Source: Perognathus longimembris pacificus
Lineage: Eukaryota; Chordata; Mammalia; Rodentia; Heteromyidae
Assembly (NCBI RefSeq): GCF_023159225.1
Contig: NC_063171.1
Location: 15,017,142-15,081,141, forward strand
Direction: 5' to 3'
DNA: 64,000 bases
Part shown: one piece after another, positions 45,508-57,240 of the stretch
Layout of the letters: each line of letters starts with the position of its first letter
Numbering within the stretch: the first letter of the stretch is position 1
The notes under the pieces: model-generated
The model's input: the letters and a program-made list of their open reading frames with translations, nothing else
What the model was told of the DNA's origin: nothing
Databases searched by the model: none
Position numbers and translations under genes: made by a program

Positions 45508-47213
45508 ATTAAAGTAATGATCTCCAAGGTCTAATTTTTGCCTTTCTTTTCTTTATTTTGAAAATAAGCATGAAATTTGATTTTAAAATGAGGGATGGAA
45601 TTACGCTTGAGGTTCAAGATATTAATTAGAAATATAAATTTGTACACACCTCTGAATTCTTACACATTCAGTTGGTTTGAGGTTCCATTATTGACTACTA
45701 CCACGTATCAGATTAATCGATGAATTTTATTTCCACCTACTCACTCATGATAAGCTACAGAGTATAATCAAATCATGAGGTTACCATTACTACATTTTAT
45801 TCCACAAACTTCAGAAGGGACAAAATGCCCTATAATAAATAAACAAAGGGGATACAATGACTGAACTTTACATACAGCTGATTGAGCATTTATTTGAATT
45901 AAACATTTAAATGTGGCTAATTAAGTCATTAACCTTTACATTAAAAATTCTGTTTCACACTGTGTACTACATGAGTTCACCAGTAGTTCAGGTTTTACTT
46001 AATTAAATTGAAGGCCAAGATATTTTTTCAAAGATACTCTACTAATTCATTTATAAAGAGATGCTGTAAATATTCAGAACACTTTTAAATTATATTTTAC
46101 TATTTTCTTATCATTAAAATGTTTGACTCTCAGTAACATAACTTAGCAATTCCAGAAAAATACAAACCATTGCCAACTAGTTAACAAAAATAATCATGCA
46201 ACATACAAATATAAGCAGGCTAACAGGGTACATTTTTTATGTAACTTGTGGTTTTTTTTGTTTATTTCTAGTTGTACATGATGCTATTTTTTATTAAAAC
46301 TGAAGAAATCACTGAAGTATTATTTTATTTAGACAAATATTAATAAATTGGAATTTCATTTCATATTTTAATATCTGTGCACTACTGTATGTTTATATAC
46401 TATTGGACTTGTGATTATGTAATAAAACAAGCTTTATTTCCTTCCATAATTTATAATAAATTGTATTTGGCTTAAGCAGCAAGGGAAATATCCATCATTA
46501 TTTGTTTATAGCTATCTATTTTTGTTTCCTAAAAGTGTAGTTGCTTCCTTATAATACTTTGCCAAAAAATCCAATACCTAAATCTACATATGCATTTCAT
46601 ATATCCTAATCAAATCTATCCACTCTCATTATTTTCTATTTACTAATCTCTCTCTATTTTTGGAAAATTTCAAAAGATTGTTCTATTTTAAAACATGTTA
46701 AATATGCTTCAATCATATTCACCTGTGTATACTCTCAATTTTCAACAGTCACTACTCTTGCTTGTACTCACTTGAAAACAGAACATATTTTACATTAACC
46801 TTATTATTCATTATTAAGGGTAAGATTTTAGCTCCATTCATTTTGAGTCACATCATATGAGCTTATTCTTTTTTCTGATTGAATCAAGGTTATATCCAAC
46901 ATTTTATTTACTTACATTATTTGTTTGTTTATTGCAGTAGCTGGTTTATTAGTTCAGGTATTTATAAACTTGCTATTAGACCACATGGAGACATAGTTTT
47001 AAGTGTTTTCTAGATCTTCACATACAGGTCAAAGGCTTTGTCTTTATAAGACTTTTGTGATGGGGCTTCTGCAATCAGGTACATACTACTCTCACTTTCT
47101 AAGCTACACTGACTATACCATGCTTTTTCCTGTAAGGAAACTACCATATCTTTTTTTCTGTCTGACAGAGAATTCTCTGTCAGAGCAGTGGAATGGATAA
47201 TTTTACATCTTTC
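45508..47213. other. AT-rich interval; palindrome at 47161-47184
   Basis: No gene or dispersed repeat recognised in most of it. It contains a 24-bp perfect palindrome with arm TCTGACAGAGAA, centred on GAATTC. Confidence 0.6.
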
Positions 47214-47430
47214 AAAGTTCATTTACAACCTAGTGTCTTGGGAGTATCACTGTTGCATTGGTTCACTGTTTGGCCTTTGTCTCACCACTTTGTTATTCCC
47301 CTTCCCTTCCCCAAATCAGAGAAACATATATTAAAAGACACAGGGTACTAAAATTAAACAAACAGCAACAAAAACCCAGTGATGACAGAGGATGAACCAA
47401 AGGGTGGAAAAAGTGAAGGAAAAAGTAATT
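47214..47430 (-). mobile_element. L1 3'UTR (type C), antisense
   Basis: 'ttgttattccccttcccttc' and 'atcagagaaacatatattaa' are the reverse complement of the 3'UTR at 48220-48260. Confidence 0.7.
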
Positions 47431-47539
47431 ATCCACTAACCAGCATCTCTTTAATTAAACTCTGTGTGAATTAGAAATATTCTATTACAATTGAATGGAA
47501 AAATCTTACTCATTTTCTTCTTATAATCTTACTTTCTTT

Positions 47540-47760
47540 TCTCCTGGTCTTGGGGCTTACTCTCAGGGCCTGGGTGCACTTCCTGTGCTTTTATTTTAAC
47601 TCAAGATTAGTACTGTACCACTTGAGCCGGTGCTCCTCTTGTGAATTTTTGGAACTAAGAATTTCAGAGACTGTCTGGGGTGGGTTTGAACTGTGATCCT
47701 CAGATTTCAGCCACCTATGTAGCTAAGATTACTAATGTGAGTCACCACCATCTAGGTATG
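47540..47760 (-). mobile_element. B1-like/Geo composite SINE, antisense
   Basis: 'cttggggcttactctcaggg cctggg' and 'ccacttgagccggtgctcct' (right monomer reversed), then 'gggtgggtttgaactgtgat' and 'atgtagctaagattactaat' (left monomer reversed). Confidence 0.8.
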
Positions 47761-47969
47761 ATCTTGATTTCTAATTCAGTTTACTACCGATATACTTCTT
47801 TATCTCTTAGATCTTCTACACAGCATTTGTCAATGGTATTCCTAGAATACAAACAATGCTAAAATTCAAGATTATAGAAACTGACTACTAAATTATTTTA
47901 AGCTGTTATATTGATGTTTTATCCATTTGAAAATTAACTTCTTACATAGGCACCATGATTTGTAATAAT

Positions 47970-48473
47970 TAATATGTGTGTAGGACAGTCCTAGCAAAGG
48001 ATTGCAATAGCTCAATAGCTATGTACATATGACCATATAAAATAATGTCAATTAAAATGAACTCCATGTTATGGAAACAAGAGGTTTTTTTTGTTTTTTT
48101 TTTTGTTTTTTGTTTAATGTAATGTGTGAAGAGATTTCTTTTTCCCTTCCTTTTCCCCATCTTTTGTTTATCCTCTGTTGTCACTGTTTTTGTTTGTTTA
48201 AGTACCCTGTGTCTTGTATATATGTTTCTCTGATTTGGGGAAGGGAAAGAGAATAACAAAATGGTGAGACATAACCCCAAGAGTGATACTCACAAGGCAC
48301 TTGGTTGGAAATTAACTTTATGGGGGGGGGGGGAGGGGCGCACAGTGTTTAGAGAGGGAAACTAGAAAAAAAAAGGGAGGTGATAAATGTTCAACAAGAA
48401 ATGTACCCATTAACTTATGCATGTATCTGTAGCCCTTCTGTAATCATCCTTCTAATAAAATTTTTAAAAAAGA
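47970..48473 (+). mobile_element. L1 3'UTR (type C)
   Basis: 'gcaatagctcaatagctatg' through T-rich and 'gatttggggaagggaaagag' to G14 (about 48323) and 'ttctaataaaatttttaaaa'. It is homologous to 53949-54645. Confidence 0.8.
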
Positions 48474-49547
48474 AATAAGAGAAGCACTAATGCTTTAATA
48501 GCTGAGTATATGCATGAAACCTCTCAGGAACATAGAAGATTACTAGGAATCTTTCCCCATGAGGTTAGCTAGAGCTGTTATTTATGACTTGTAAATCTGC
48601 TAAATGTAAGATTCTGTCAACAATCTCACAAGCACAAATACTAAAGCAGCTTTGTGGAACATAAGAAAAAAATATATTTTTATCATCACAGTCAATTCAC
48701 AGTATCAAATGGAAAGTTTTTATCACATTACATGAAAGATTCGAAAATATCTGTAAAACAGTTTAACAATGTTTATGCAAAATAAAATATGAAACTACAA
48801 AAAAGAAATTAGTTATAAAAGAAATAAAGCACTGTCATATTATTATAAAGAAAGACTTCTTAGAATTTCCAATTCCCTGGATATGAAATGAACTCAAGCA
48901 GTTTCTTCCAAAGAACACAATATGAAAAATGACAAGAAAAAAATGGAAAAACTAAAATAACTACTTCAACAAGGTGAAACAAGTCAACACCAATCACAAA
49001 AATCTCACTGACATGGTCTCCCCTGAAAAGGTCATGATGGAAATAGTATCTCTGTGGTTTAATTCTTATAAACACTAATGATAAAACAATATTCTAACAC
49101 AGATATATTGTAAATATATCTAACCAGCATATTACTTTCAAAACTAAATTATAAAAAATAATATGAGAAAAAATGTCACAGTCAAGAGAAGCCTAAGGAA
49201 ACATGAGGACTAATTGTGCCAGAGTATTTAGTAATGAAAAAAGGAACTAGGTCAAACCTAAATATGGCCCGGTTATGCAAGTTGATTATAATTGTTTCTT
49301 CCTGATCTCAGAATTATTTGTTTTTAGCTTTCTGGTTAGCTATTTTTTTTCACTCAAATTACCTGATCTAATTCTTCTGTCTATATTAAGAAGAGCAATT
49401 GCTTCTTAAACACTCATAGGCTTCAAATAATCCTCCTATTTCAAGTATTTTGCCTTGCAAAATCTTTCACATCTCCATTTCTATGAATGACTTCTCCCCA
49501 GAGCAATATCTCTGGCTTTGCCATTAGATTGGGTTAAGTCTTCCTCT
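48474..49547. other. AT-rich interval, no gene seen
   Basis: No recognisable element. Confidence 0.6.
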
Positions 49548-49700
49548 CTGTGAAGTGTGTTGGCTACCCCTGTAATCCTAGCTACTTGGAAGGCAGAGAC
49601 TAGGAGGATCTCTGTCTACATGTTACTACAGGCATCTGTAGTAAAATAATAGTGAGATCTCCATATAAATCCATAAGCAAGTAACAATGGTGAGAGTTGA
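49548..49700 (+). mobile_element. B1-like SINE left part, diverged
   Basis: 'gctacccctgtaatcctagc tacttggaaggcagagac' is a clear 7SL-like left monomer; the right part is poorly readable. Confidence 0.65.
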
Positions 49701-49763
49701 CTTCTCTGCTACTTCCGTAGCCATAGGTAGAAGAATTCAGGTTAGAGCATTTTCCATAAATAA

Positions 49764-49829
49764 ATAGATGACAGATAGATAGATAGATAGGCAGATAGAT
49801 AGATAGATAGGTAGATGATAGATAGATAA

Positions 49830-49873
<44 letters not shown>

Positions 49874-49880
49874 TAGATAT
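49764..49880. repeat. (GATA)n microsatellite
   Basis: Interrupted TAGA/GATA array of about 115 bp. Confidence 0.97.
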
Positions 49881-51737
49881 GTTGGAAATAACCTATGTGA
49901 ATAATAAACTGTAAAAAGCAGGGACTGGGTTTGTAACTAAAATGAACAAAATAATGTTTCTTGACTTCAAATCACAGTCCTGTTGGACAGTGCTGATTTC
50001 AAATACTATATAGATATTTGTACCAACTTATCAACATTTAAATTATGATTTATTTTCAATCTTAGCTCAAAATATGCACATTCTATAGAAACCATACTTT
50101 AAAATTTGAACATCAGGCTAAAGAAAATGTAATATTTATTCAATCTTACAACTATCTATTTAGCAGGAGCCAATTTATAAATTGAGCTTTCCATGTTACC
50201 ATCAAGACAAGCACCATATCTTTCATGGGGTCTTGTATTGTAAGCTGTCATGTCCAGATCATGATAATGTTTTATATCATCATCTGTGAGTACAGGTACT
50301 AAATACAACTTGACACGTTGTCTTGTGTGAGAAGTGAGTCTTCAGAACAAAGCCCATCAAAAATAAGGTGCATCTGGGAGAAAGTCTCAGGCATAGTCAG
50401 AGAACTGGAAGGGAGCCCAATGTATTTCACTACACTAATAAAATATTTATCCTCTTCTCTGTAGAACTGGAAGGGATGAGAAGACTGAAGTTCTTAGTGA
50501 ACTTGTGAGAGAAAGTCACCTTGAACTGAGAGCTGAGGTGAGAAGGAGTTCCTTCCTTTTATCTGCACTGTACTCACCTGAATTAGAGCTACCACCTAAA
50601 TGTACTGGATAAAGTAAGTGAGGAAGGAGGAGGATATGGCTCAATGCCATTACAGAAATTGGGTAGATATTCTTGAAAACTCATGTGCACACTACTTCAA
50701 TAATTACTCTTTCTGCACTGAGTATACTTTCTTACCTCTCTCCTAGTATCTTTGAAAAATTCTACATCAGCAGCTTTATTTGTTTTACTAAAGTGTGGAT
50801 TTGTGAAGGTTCTCAAAATGCTGTCTTGGAAACAGAAGTTTGTGATCCTGCAAATTAAACTAAATGAATTGAAAAAATGAATTGAGCAGACTGACTTAAT
50901 ATTGTTATTCCAGCATTTGAGGGATTCAGGCAGGAATATTATGAGTTTAAAACTAAACAGGACTATGAATCAGAAACCAATTCTTTATCTTATCCCTTCA
51001 TCTTTGATATAACATAAATATACATAGGAGAATGAATAAATAAGTATTTTAAGCTTAAACCCTGTTTAATGTATAGAGTTATAATGTTAAAATACTTTTA
51101 TCATATAGATATAGATGTCAGAAACCCTGTTTAAAACATATATCTATAATTAAAAAATATATTTGTCTATACATACAACTATATAACTGAAGGATAAAAA
51201 AATTCTAGTATGTCTAATGTAGCATTGAAGAACTTGTCCTTTATCTGGATTTTTCTCACACCCTGGAATTTACATGAAAATAATGACAATGATTCTGGGT
51301 CTTTTGTTCTGAATCCATGCTTGTGGTCTCCTTTGTGCACCCATCCACTGGGTTCTATTGCGTCAGTCTGCTGATTGACATGTGTTCTAGTTTACTAGGC
51401 TGATCACCAACATGTATCTAAGAGTGTATTTCCAGTTTGTCTCTTTCTATGTTATCTTTGTCTCATGATTGGCAGGTCCATAGTCACACAAAAAAGTAAA
51501 ACACAGTCACCTTTGTATTTGATCTTCTCTTTCTCTAAGGAGTTTGGTGATATGCATTGTCAGATTTAAATTTAAACACACAGAATAATTTTGTTTTTGC
51601 TATATAAAAGCAGCTATTGGAAATGGAAATAAGAGAGAATTAGCTACATGCTGTAATGAGACTTCCAAACAACACTCAAAATCAATTTCAATATTCTTCC
51701 TCTTGCAATATAGCTACTGTAGAATATATTGTATACA
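49881..51737. other. Interval with no gene seen
   Basis: AT-rich, no repeat or gene recognised. Confidence 0.55.
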
Positions 51738-51955
51738 CAATCAAGGATAAAAAGACAAATGACTCTAAATACAATACTTGCTAAACCATTTAGTGTAAAC
51801 CAACTGAACACTTCATGGGGGGAGAGGGAAAAGGGGAAGGGGGAGTGGAGAATGAGGGAGGAGGTAACATACAGTACAAGAAAGGTACCCAAAGCCTAAT
51901 GTATGAAACTGTAACTTCTCTGTACATCACTTTGATAATAAATAAGAAAAAAAAG
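51738..51955 (+). mobile_element. L1 type A 3' end
   Basis: 'gtaaaccaactgaacacttc', 'gagggaggaggtaacataca' and 'cactttgataataaataaga' with A-rich tail. Confidence 0.85.
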
Positions 51956-52964
51956 GTATTATATTGAGGACAGTACTTAGGTAATTTTATTTAGACATAT
52001 TAATATTAATATTTGTAAGTGATTGATAGATTATTGCAATATGAAACAAATGTGAATTAGTGCTCATAACTACAATTAGAATGATTTATGTTAAATAATG
52101 GTAACAAAAACATTCATTAAGAGTATAGAATTTTACATAATTAAATTTAGAAATTTGCATATTTGATTTTAGATTTTTAACATTATCAGTGTGTCATAAT
52201 TATGCCTAGAAAAAGAATTTGGTAAGGACAGGAATTGTAGGAAACCATGAGCCCAGACACAATGTTTCAATCACATAAGGCATAATGCTTAGTTGAATAG
52301 TAAGTTGATAAATGCATAATGTAGAAGAATGTTTCCTAAGTTTCTGTTTGGAAACTCCTATTTTATTTGAAAAACAACAAATATACAAGTTGGTTTAATA
52401 TCACAACCAATTAAAATGGTCTGAGGTAGTGAAAAGTAATCTAAGAGACAAATCTCCCCATCTTTCTGTTTTGGACACTTATTCAAGGAAAAAAAAATAA
52501 ATCTTGTTGAATATAAGATAAGTAACAAAACAAAAATGAAATTAACATCAAATTATCCAGATATCTTAAACTTCATATTATTTCACTACATAAATATAGA
52601 TTATTAACAGTCAAACTGGTTGAACTACTAGTGGTTATATATCTACCTGTAATATGATTAGGAATTATTTTAAGACAATTCCACTTATTGCTCATTATCA
52701 TTTACTCAGTACTCTAGATATTTCACTGAAAAAAAAATCCACTGAGAAATGCAAGTATGATTTTTAACATTTTTCATGTATATGTTTAGTTCACACAGAT
52801 TAAGATTATATTGGAACCTGAAAAAGTGTCAAATTATATTTTCATTTGAAGCAAATCAGTCCCTGTGCAATCTGAGCTAAAGAGTCAATGTTCTGATTGC
52901 TGAAATCACAGTAAGGTTTGGTTTAAATTAGGATATAAAAATATTTGTTTGAAATAGTGCAGCC
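51956..52964. other. AT-rich interval, no gene seen
   Basis: No recognisable element. Confidence 0.6.
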
Positions 52965-53200
52965 AGGGGCCAGTGGCTAACACCCGTTATCCTAGCTACT
53001 CAGGAGGCTAATCTCTGAGTATGACAGCAACACACCAGCCTTAGCAAGAATGTCTGTGAGAGTCTTATGTCAAATTAACTACTGAAAAAGCAGAAGTGGA
53101 ATTGTGTCTCAAGTGGAGTAGTAGAGTGTTAGCATTGAGAGCAAAAGGCTAAGAGCCAGTCTCTAGCTTCAAGTGCCAGATCACCACGAAAAATATTTTA
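52965..53200 (+). mobile_element. B1-like/Geo composite SINE
   Basis: Left 'ggccagtggctaacacccgt ... tagctactcaggaggcta'; right 'gtgtctcaagtggagtagta ... agcttcaagtgccag'. It lies 25 bp from an IDL-Geo copy, allowing the two families to be compared side by side. Confidence 0.85.
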
Positions 53201-53225
53201 AAAATATAATTAAAATAAAACATTA

Positions 53226-53437
53226 GGGCTGGGAATATGGCCTAGTGGTAGAGTGCTTGCCTCATACATCAAGCCCTGGGTTTGATTCCTCAGCACCACA
53301 TATATAGAAAAAGCCGGAAGTGGCACTGTGGCTCAAGTGGTAGAGTGGTAGCCTTGAGCAAAAAGAAGCCAGGGACAGTGCTCAGGCTCTGAGTCCAAGC
53401 ACCAGGACTGGCAAAAAAACAAACAAACAAAAAATTA
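53226..53437 (+). mobile_element. IDL-Geo SINE
   Basis: GGGCTGGGAATATGGCC start, GGTTTGATTCC B box, CTGTGGCTCAAGTGGTAG right monomer, A-rich (CAAA)n tail. Confidence 0.92.
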
Positions 53438-53550
53438 ATAATAAAGGAAAAGAAAAATAAAGAATGACAGAGGAAAGAAAGAAGAGAAGAAAGCGATGAA
53501 GAACCAAAGAAAGAAAAAGGAAGACAGGAAGGAAAAAAAGAGAATGTAAA

Positions 53551-53616
53551 AGGAAGAAAGGAAGGAAGGAAGGAAGGAAGAAAGGAAGGAAGGAAGGAAG
53601 GAAGGAAGGAAGGAAG
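53551..53616. repeat. (GGAA)n microsatellite in a purine-rich tract
   Basis: GGAA units with few interruptions; the purine-rich zone extends from the SINE tail (about 53440) to 53616. Confidence 0.95.
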
Positions 53617-53948
53617 TCAATTGTGAAAGCATTCAACCACAAACAGTCCCATTTTGCCACTACTTAGAAACCTTTTTCATTCTGTGTGCTTTGGAGGCTG
53701 CAGGTTAGAAGTATCCAGTGGATGTTCCATTGTATTTGGCTCAAATTATAAAACTTCTTGGATTTGTATTTACATAATTATACTTAATTGTAATAATATT
53801 GCAGTAGAAGTCTACATTACTTGCAGTGTGAAGTTTAAATAAGAATTTAATAGTAAAATCTGAGCTAGCATATTTTGTACTATGTGATAGAAGTGCCCTA
53901 AGTACTTTACCCAAGTTAATTTTATTTATCTTCAAATAAACAAATGAT
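53617..53948. other. Interval with no gene seen
   Basis: AT-rich, nothing recognised. Confidence 0.55.
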
Positions 53949-54645
53949 CCTCTCCTAAGACTATCCTATGGCTCAATAGCTGTGTGCATGTGATCATACA
54001 CAATGAACCTTATCAAAATGAATCCAAGAAATGGAAGCAAGGGTTTTTTTTTTTTTTTTTTTTGCCAGTCCTGGGCCTTGGACTCAGGGCCTGAGCACTG
54101 TCCCTGGCTTCTTCTCGCTCAAGGCTAGCACTCTGCCGCTTGAGCCACAGCACCGCTTCTGGCGGTTTTCTGTATATGTGGTGCTGGGGAATCGAACCTA
54201 GGGCTTCGTGTATCCGAGGCAGGCACTCTTGCCACTAGGCCATATCCCCAGCCCCAAGGGTTTTGTTTTTAATTGTTGTAATGTTTGTGCTCCTTTGTTT
54301 TCCTTTCTTTTTTATTTCTTCTTTCCTTTTTTATTTTCTTTATTCCCTTCTTTTTTGTGTACCCTTTGTCTTTTTTGTAAATTTATGTGATTTGGGGAGA
54401 GGAAAGAGAAACACAGAAACAGTGGCTCAAATGTAAACCAGTTTAGCAATGAAACCCCCCCAGACACTATGGTGGAAATGAACTGTACAACTTTGGAGGG
54501 AGGCAACTTAAGAGTGAAAAACTTGGAGAGAATAAGGGAAGGGTGACACTGTTAAAAAAATGCATGCGTTAGCTGACTTATGTAACTGTAACCCCCTCTC
54601 TACATCACATTTATAATAAAATTTTAACAATAAAAAAGAAAAAAA
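53949..54645 (+). mobile_element. L1 3'UTR (type C), interrupted by a SINE
   Basis: 'cctatggctcaatagctgtg' and 'gaatccaagaaatggaagca' before the SINE, then T-rich, 'gtgatttggggagaggaaag', 'gtaactgtaaccccctctct' and 'taataaaattttaacaataa' after it. Parallel to 47970-48473. Confidence 0.8.
54048..54255 (-). mobile_element. IDL-Geo SINE, antisense, 9-bp TSD
   Basis: Plus strand: poly-T, then 'gccagtcctgggccttggac', 'cacttgagcc'-type block as 'cgcttgagccacagcaccgc', and 'ggggaatcgaacctaggg' (B box reversed) to 'ccatatccccagcccc'. TSD AAGGGTTTT at 54039-54047 and 54256-54264. Confidence 0.93.
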
Positions 54646-55636
54646 CAAGTAAATAAGTGAGCTGCAGTAAGAGTGACTTATCAATTAATAGGAATGGTAC
54701 TATTCTTCAATATTAAATTCAATAAATTGTAAGCATAATTTTTAAGAAAGTACAATTCTCAGCTTTGTCTTATACCTAAGTGAACAAATCTATGTAGTTC
54801 TTGCCAAAGAATTACAAATAAAGATGCATAATGTCACTTTTTGACAAAAACAGTCAAGAGAACATAATCATTAATATTTCTCTGTGTACTTTGATATATG
54901 ATAGCTTCTGGGGTAATCTTTGACATATCAAAGTCATAGAGATTCAATATGGAAGAGGAATTGCACCCTAATCATTGCTAAAAAGAGAAATGTCAGAGCA
55001 GTCTTTTTATACAGAACCTGCAATGCTGTGCTGTTTAAGATTGTTGGTTACTATCCAAGCATGTAGCGAGAATTATTTTTCACATTTCAACTGAAGATGA
55101 GGGAAAAGTAAATAATCTCCTGACAGTCAGAGAGCCACTAGGGAATCTAGCTTTTCTGGCTTTAGAATCACATTATCCAGTTATAAAAGCTGCAGAAAAA
55201 CATAGATGATATAGAACATTAAAAACCTCACTAAAAAATGTGCAACCTTATTTACTAAAAATTTGTTGCCTATACTTCCCCATAATATCTTAATTGTCTT
55301 TTGTCTACCCTAGATAGATTTCATCACTGGACAGATTCCATCACTAGGAATCTTATATATTATAATAGTAATGGATATATTTCAGAACTCCATATATTAT
55401 TCTGGTCATATTTTATTACAATTTGTAGAGAACATACGAAAATGTGCTGCATTAATCACTACTCATGATTTTACCCCTTCCCAGAATTAACCATTGGGAA
55501 GTATTTTGTAGGGTTTGAATGTTGCAGGTTTGAGAAGAATGACAATGAAAGGAATTGATGTGAGTCATTTATAGAGATTACTTCCATAGTGCTCACTGGC
55601 AATTCCTGGAATGCCACAAATGTGCTTGCTAGGCAG

Positions 55637-55638
<2 letters not shown>
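54646..55638. other. AT-rich interval, no gene seen
   Basis: No recognisable element. Confidence 0.6.
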
Positions 55639-55713
<75 letters not shown>

Positions 55714-56071
55714 GTGTATGTGTGTGTCTCCCTCCCTCCCTCTCTCTCTCCCTCCCTCCCTCCCTCTCTTCCTCCCTCCCTCTCTCTCTCCCTCCCTCCT
55801 TCTCTCTCTTTCCTCTCTCCCTCTCTCCCCCACCCTACCCCTCCCTTCTCCTCCCTTCTTCCTCCCTCCCCCTCTCTCCCTATCTCCCTCCCTCCCCCTC
55901 CCCTCCCCCTCCCTCTCTTCTCTTCTCTCTTTCTCCCTCTGTCTCTTCCTCCCTCTCTCTCTCCCTCCCTCCCTAGCTCTCTCCCTCCCTCTCTCTCTTC
56001 CTTCCCTCTCTCTCTTCCCTCCCCACTCTCTCTTCTCTCCCTGCTCTCTCTCCCCTCTCCAACTCTCTCTC
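55639..56071. repeat. Polypyrimidine tract with (TC)n core
   Basis: Pure (TC)36 at 55639-55710, a short TG-containing spacer, then about 340 bp that are almost entirely C and T on the plus strand. The long open frames on both strands here are composition artefacts. Confidence 0.98.
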
Positions 56072-56273
56072 ATCAGGATGTTTGGACTCAGAGTTTGAGC
56101 ACTGCATCTGGTTCCCCCCCACCATTGCTTTATTTATGCTCAAGGCTAGCACACTACCTCTTGAGCTACATTGCCACTTCTGGCTTTTTCTGTTTATGTG
56201 GTGCTGAGGAATCGAACCCAGGGATTCATGCATGCTAGTCAAACACTATACCCCCAAGCCACATTCCTAGACC
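56072..56273 (-). mobile_element. IDL-Geo SINE, antisense, diverged
   Basis: 'tttggactcagagtttgagc', 'tcttgagctacattgccact', 'gtgctgaggaatcgaaccca' and 'ccaagccacattcctag'. It directly abuts the polypyrimidine tract, which may derive from its tail side. Confidence 0.88.
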
Positions 56274-56399
56274 CCTAGGAACTCATTTTGTTTCATTTTG
56301 AGACAGAATCTCACATCTTCTCCAGGACAATACCTATTTTGTTTTCATTGGTTGTATCTATCTATCTTTCTTTCATATATCTATATATTTATTTATGTT
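56274..56399. other. Short interval between SINEs
   Basis: Includes a small TATC-like repeat; no element called. Confidence 0.5.
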
Positions 56400-56645
56400 T
56401 TGTTTTCTTATCCTAGCACTTGAACTCCTGGGCCTGGCTGCTGACTCTGACCTCTTCGTTTACTAAAAGCTAGGGCTCTACCTCTGAGTCACAGCTCCAC
56501 TTCAGGCTTTTTTTCTTTTAGTAATTGAAGATGAGGTTCTCAAAGACTTTCCTGCGTGGCTGGCTTCAAACTGTATTCCTGAGAAATCAGCCTCCTGAGT
56601 AGCTAGGATTACAGACATGAGCCAAGAGCTGCTGAATGATCCTCC
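56400..56645 (-). mobile_element. B1-like/Geo composite SINE, antisense
   Basis: 'ctctgagtcacagctccact' (right monomer reversed), 'tttagtaattgaagatgagg' linker, 'cctgcgtggctggcttcaaa' and 'cctcctgagtagctaggatt' (left reversed). Confidence 0.85.
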
Positions 56646-57030
56646 TGTTTTACAAATCACTTGAAATCTTGAGTGACAAGTCTGTACTTTTCCACGGTCA
56701 GTTTTTTTTCTTGAGTTGGAGTCTAGAGGATCTTTCTTCCAGATCCTGAAACATCATCCTTCTCACTCTGACTGCAAAGTAGATAAGATTATTGGACTGA
56801 CCACTGGAACCTGGATCATACAATGCATTTCATTTTAATCAACAATATGCACATTTATTTCACATAAATTTGATTTGTTAAATAAAGGAAAACAACAACA
56901 ATAACAAAAAAAAACCCAACAACCAGAATCTCCCCTTTCCTTGGTGTGCAAGTCCCTAAAATAATTCCTTTGTGTTCCTCTTTGATTTTTTTTTGTGTGT
57001 GAATTACCACAGATTTTTCTTTTGTTCTAC
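56646..57030. other. Interval with no gene seen
   Basis: Nothing recognised. Confidence 0.5.
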
Positions 57031-57240
57031 TTTCATTTTATTGTCAGGTTGATGTGCAGAGGGATGCAGTTACATAAATATAGTAGTGAGTACATTTCTT
57101 TTCAAACTTGTTAGCTCCTCCCTCATTTTACTCCCACTTACCTTCCTCTCCAATCCCCACTCCCAAGTTCTACAGTTACTTTGTAACATGTTATCTTCTG
57201 AGTATAGGTTGCTTTGGTGCACATAAGCATGGAGGCCCTG
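57031..57240 (-). mobile_element. L1 type A 3' end, antisense
   Basis: 'ttttattgtcaggttgatgt gcagagggatgcag' in pieces and 'cttgttagctcctccctcat'. Confidence 0.8.

Noticed and set aside
49764..49880. Regularly spaced repeats as a CRISPR-like array
   Set aside because: It is a tetranucleotide microsatellite in mammalian DNA, with no repeat-spacer structure.
55471..56238. Open frames of 121-200 codons on both strands
   Set aside because: They are translations of the TC/GA low-complexity tract.
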